A DNA stretch of 54,883 nucleotides from positions 1-54,883 of the forward strand of contig JAGBYM010000007.1 of assembly GCA_017628755.1 (NCBI GenBank), in the 5' to 3' direction. The notes under the pieces were generated by a model that saw only the letters and a program-made list of their open reading frames with translations, searched no databases and was not told the origin of the DNA. Shown one piece after another: positions 52,403-54,883 of the stretch. The position numbers were made by a program, and so were the translations under genes. The stretch is from Clostridia bacterium. Lineage in GTDB: Bacteria > Bacillota > Clostridia > Oscillospirales > CAG-272. The first letter of the stretch is position 1, and each line of letters opens with the position of its first letter.

Positions 52403-52446
52403 GGTCGAGATGACAGGATTCGAACCTGCGACTTCCACGTCCCGAA
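52402..52446 (-). other. 3' half of tRNA-Pro(CGG): attachment site at the element edge
   Basis: Read on the minus strand, the 45 nt hold anticodon loop TTCGGGA (anticodon CGG), stem CGTGG, variable AAGTC, T-stem/loop GCAGG-TTCGAAT-CCTGT, acceptor CATCTCG and ACCA. The 5' half is absent: after the loop the sequence becomes unrelated AT-rich DNA. That is what remains when an element integrates into a tRNA gene, so this is probably one attachment site with the intact tRNA at the other end of the element, to the right of the window. Confidence 0.85.
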
Positions 52447-52570
52447 AATGGAAAATTATGTAAATTATAAGGTGCTTTATGAGTATTGCACGAAAAATCT
52501 TACCTTATTTCAACGTATATAACACCCAAACTGTGCAACTTTTATACCGCAAAATACTTAAAAACACACT

Positions 52571-52613
52571 TGCGTAGCAAACTGCGTAGCAAATCAAGCA
52601 AAATTGCGTAGCA
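52571..52613. repeat. Three TGCGTAGCA direct repeats, candidate integrase arm sites
   Basis: TGCGTAGCA occurs at 52571-52579, 52583-52591 and 52605-52613. Short direct repeats 100-200 bp inside an attachment site are the usual arm-type binding sites of tyrosine integrases. Confidence 0.65.
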
Positions 52614-52650
52614 GGAATTTTCATTATTATAATAGGTAATTAACTCACAC

Positions 52651-52680
52651 GGGCGATCTTCGGATCGCTCTTGTTTTTTG
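52651..52680 (+). terminator. Intrinsic terminator
   Basis: GCGATC (52653-52658), loop TTCG, GATCGC (52663-52668), then TTGTTTTTT. No coding gene precedes it on this strand inside the element edge; it may shield the Fic operon from outside transcription or end a short RNA. Confidence 0.65.
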
Positions 52681-52744
52681 AGTTCAAGCTGCTTAAAATA
52701 CTTGATAATATTCCGAAGAAATTATTATATTATTCCGCAAACGC

Positions 52745-52773
52745 TTGACTTTGTGCCGCAAAAGTGATATACT
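52745..52773 (+). promoter_or_regulatory. Promoter of the Fic-HsdR genes
   Basis: TTGACT (52745-52750), 17 bp, TATACT (52768-52773), 50 bp before the Fic start. Confidence 0.75.
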
Positions 52774-52823
52774 TATACTGATAAATTATAAATTCGAAAT
52801 CTCAACGTATCGAGGTATAGATA

Positions 52824-53732
52824 ATGGCTATGACAACAAAACAAGCCGCAGAAAAATGGGGTATCTCCGACAGACGTGTCCGTACACTTTGTGTAAACGG
52901 ACAGATTGACGGAGCGTGGCGCGAGGGCAAGCTCTGGTTTGTTCCCGATAATGCCACCAAGCCCGTAGATGGACGTTTCCGCACGAAAGAAACTCTTCTT
53001 GCACAAATCGAAAGAAAGAAAGTTGAACTCGACGGTCGCCGTCCGCTCACCGAGGGTGAAGTAGCGCGTCTTAACGAGGACTTTATGATTGAATATACCT
53101 ATAACTCCAACGCAATCGAGGGCAATACCCTTACTCTGCGAGAGACCGATATGGTACTCAAGGGCTTGACCATCGACCAAAAACCGCTGAAGGATCATAT
53201 GGAAGCCGTCGGACATAGGGACGCATTTTATTTCATTTGCGACCTCGTCAAGGAACGCACTCCGCTGTCTGAAACCGTTATCAAGCAGATCCACTCCCTC
53301 GTTCTCGCAGATAAACCTCTCGACCGTGGCGTATACCGCAGAGTCCCCGTCCGTATTATGGGCGCGAAGCAGGATCCCGTTCAGCCGTATCTGATCGAGC
53401 CGAAGATGAATGACCTTATGATGGAGTACGCAAACGACGATCGCAATATCGTGGAAAAGCTCGCCGACCTTCATATCGCGTTTGAATCGATCCACCCCTT
53501 CATCGACGGCAACGGCAGAACCGGACGCCTCATTATCAACCTTGAACTGATGAAAGCCGGATATCCCCCCATCGATATCAAATTCACCGATAGAATGCGT
53601 TATTACGACGCCTTCGACCACCGCTCCGAGATGATTAAGCTCTTCGCGGAGTATCTAAATAAGAGATTGGATCAATATTTGGAAGTATTAGAAACTTCTT
53701 TTTCGAAGACCGATGAAACGAAAGGAGTATAA
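52824..53732 (+). CDS. Fic-family AMP/NMP-transferase with N-terminal helix-turn-helix
   Basis: A 302-aa protein. The first 60 residues (TTKQAAEKWGISDRRVRTLC) look like an excisionase/MerR-type helix-turn-helix. The Fic motif HPFIDGNGRTGR begins at His224. An inhibitory-helix motif of the T/SxxxEG type lies in TYNSNAIEGN (about residues 92-101), so it is probably self-regulated. Fic enzymes transfer AMP or other nucleotides to proteins. It sits 3 bp before the type I restriction gene, a common location, where it may tune the restriction enzyme; that is inferred. Ribosome site GAGG precedes the ATG. Confidence 0.9.
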   Translation: MAMTTKQAAEKWGISDRRVRTLCVNGQIDGAWREGKLWFVPDNATKPVDGRFRTKETLLAQIERKKVELDGRRPLTEGEVARLNEDFMIEYTYNSNAIEGNTLTLRETDMVLKGLTIDQKPLKDHMEAVGHRDAFYFICDLVKERTPLSETVIKQIHSLVLADKPLDRGVYRRVPVRIMGAKQDPVQPYLIEPKMNDLMMEYANDDRNIVEKLADLHIAFESIHPFIDGNGRTGRLIINLELMKAGYPPIDIKFTDRMRYYDAFDHRSEMIKLFAEYLNKRLDQYLEVLETSFSKTDETKGV

Positions 53733-53735
53733 AGT

Positions 53736-54883
53736 TTGAGTATGATACCAAAACATTTAATGTCCGAAGAAGATATTAAACTGCAGTTTATTACTCCTGC
53801 AGTAACTGCAAAATGGGATATTAGCAAAATTACCATGGAAACAAAGCTCACAGATGGAAAAATCAATCTGAAGGGCAATTTTGTTGTGCGTGAAAAGCCG
53901 AAGCGCGCAGATTATGTATTATATTTCGCTCCTAATAATCCCATCGCTGTTATTGAAGCTAAGGACAATAACCATAGTATTTCTTACGGTTTGCAGCAAG
54001 CAATGACATATGCTCAAATGCTCGACCTTCCTTTTGCATATAGCTCTAACGGTGATGGATTTGCAGAACATGACTTTTTGACCGGTATGGAGCGCCAATT
54101 TGGTATGGATGAATTTCCTACAGAACAAGAGTTAATCGCTCGTTATAAATTGGAATCCGGAATGACTGCTGAACAAGAAGCTATTGTAAAGCAACCGTAT
54201 TATTCCAGTCAAAATACATATCCTCCTAGATATTATCAACGTATCGCTATCAATAGAACTCTTGATGCTATTGCACGCGGCCAGAATCGACTTCTGTTGG
54301 TGATGGCAACCGGTACCGGTAAAACCTACACCGCATTTCAGATTGTTTACCGCTTGCTTCAAAGCGGTGTAAAGCGTAAGATTTTGTATCTTGCAGACCG
54401 CAATATTCTCGTTGACCAATCGATTCAACAGGATTTTGCTCCTTTAGAAAAGGTTATTCATAAAATTAATGTTGCCTCGGATAACCCTAGCACTATAACA
54501 TCTCATCAGGTGTATTTTTCCTTGTATCAGCAACTTGTCGGAGATGAAGGAGAAGAACATTTTCGCAAATTGTTCCAACCTGACTTTTTCGATCTTGTTA
54601 TTGTGGATGAGTGTCACAGAGGATCGGCTAAAGAAGAAAGCCGATGGCGTTTGATTTTAGAATACTTTAAGTCTGCTACACAAATTGGTATGACTGCAAC
54701 GCCTAAAGAAACCAAATATATATCTAATATCAATTACTTTGGAGATCCCGTTTATACCTACAGCTTGAAAGAGGGCGTAGAAGATGGATTCCTTGCTCCT
54801 TTTAAAGTTATCAATATTATGACTGATATTGGTGAAGGATGGCGTCCTCATCGTGGTCAATTGGATATAAACGGTGTTGAAAT
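53736..54883 (+). CDS. hsdR: Type I restriction enzyme R subunit (HsdR, EcoEI-like), 3' end outside window
   Basis: The first 382 residues of a large restriction subunit. TTG 53736 has GGAG 8 nt upstream; ATG 53742 is the alternative. The nuclease domain comes first: YVLYFAPNN then AVIEAKDNN (the Asp and Glu-x-Lys of a PD-(D/E)xK site, about residues 68-82). A DEAD-type translocase follows: MATGTGKTYTAF (Walker A), VDECHRGSA (DECH) and IGMTATPKE. The protein would translocate and cut DNA lacking the host's methylation. The S and M subunits are presumably further right. The upstream Fic gene is in the same operon. Confidence 0.9.
   Translation, partial: MSMIPKHLMSEEDIKLQFITPAVTAKWDISKITMETKLTDGKINLKGNFVVREKPKRADYVLYFAPNNPIAVIEAKDNNHSISYGLQQAMTYAQMLDLPFAYSSNGDGFAEHDFLTGMERQFGMDEFPTEQELIARYKLESGMTAEQEAIVKQPYYSSQNTYPPRYYQRIAINRTLDAIARGQNRLLLVMATGTGKTYTAFQIVYRLLQSGVKRKILYLADRNILVDQSIQQDFAPLEKVIHKINVASDNPSTITSHQVYFSLYQQLVGDEGEEHFRKLFQPDFFDLVIVDECHRGSAKEESRWRLILEYFKSATQIGMTATPKETKYISNINYFGDPVYTYSLKEGVEDGFLAPFKVINIMTDIGEGWRPHRGQLDINGVE

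Larger units (their letters stand above)
52402..54883. mobile_element. Edge of an integrated element (continues to the right)
   Basis: The truncated tRNA-Pro 3' half marks the boundary, three TGCGTAGCA direct repeats follow, and the cargo starts with a Fic protein and a type I restriction gene. The element's integrase is not in the window. The chromosomal side is to the left of 52402. Confidence 0.65.

Overview
This window looks like a chromosome segment of an uncultured anaerobic Clostridia (Bacillota), probably a gut Oscillospiraceae/Eubacteriales relative. The evidence is consensus TTGACA-17-TATAAT promoters, AGGAGG-type ribosome sites, many lipoboxes, a reverse rubrerythrin (an anaerobe oxidative-stress protein), an HPr/EI/EII sugar system, and secreted proteins with Thr/Pro/Glu stalks. 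No rRNA or CRISPR array is visible. The only tRNA sequence is a truncated tRNA-Pro 3' half and degenerate relatives of it.

Layout. (1) 1-5.5 kb, AT-rich: a mobile-element module with a tyrosine integrase, small accessory proteins (zf-trcl-like zinc ribbon, DUF6809-like), an AT-rich noncoding block with three 22-bp iteron-like repeats and several palindromes, a replication-initiator-like winged-helix gene, and a serine recombinase. (2) 5.6-12.9 kb, AT-rich: a tight three-gene operon under its own consensus promoter. It encodes a 920-aa protein with alpha-CTD-like and sigma-region-4-like DNA-binding segments, a ParB-like protein and a SNF2-type helicase. A coiled-coil/winged-helix gene converges on it across a shared terminator. 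(3) 13.0-25.5 kb: one long co-directional array, sbcD-sbcC, vWA/DUF2201, a frameshifted LRR pseudogene, an LRR protein, a SIR2-like protein, a MoxR-type AAA ATPase and an LRR-DUF4132 protein, closed by two strong terminators. Regions 2 and 3 are the best candidates for undescribed, probably defensive, systems.

(4) 25.7-48.4 kb, visibly more GC-rich: ordinary chromosome. It holds reverse rubrerythrin and an HD hydrolase; an envelope/stress operon (SGNH hydrolase, TlpA-like lipoprotein, HAD phosphatase, VanY-like peptidase, MORN-repeat metalloprotease-like lipoprotein); a GH127-like glycosidase; a complete ptsH-ptsI-EIIA-EIICB operon whose HPr lacks the Ser46 regulatory site; a P-type Ca2+-ATPase-like pump; a secreted stalked protein; a metallophosphoesterase; and a lipoprotein-membrane protein-tmk operon.

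(5) 48.6-52.2 kb: an unrecognised protein, a YyaL-like thioredoxin-domain protein and two small proteins. (6) From 52.4 kb: the 3' half of a tRNA-Pro(CGG) gene with its terminator, then three TGCGTAGCA repeats that look like integrase arm sites, then a Fic protein and the start of a type I restriction HsdR. This is the edge of a second integrated element that runs out of the window to the right.
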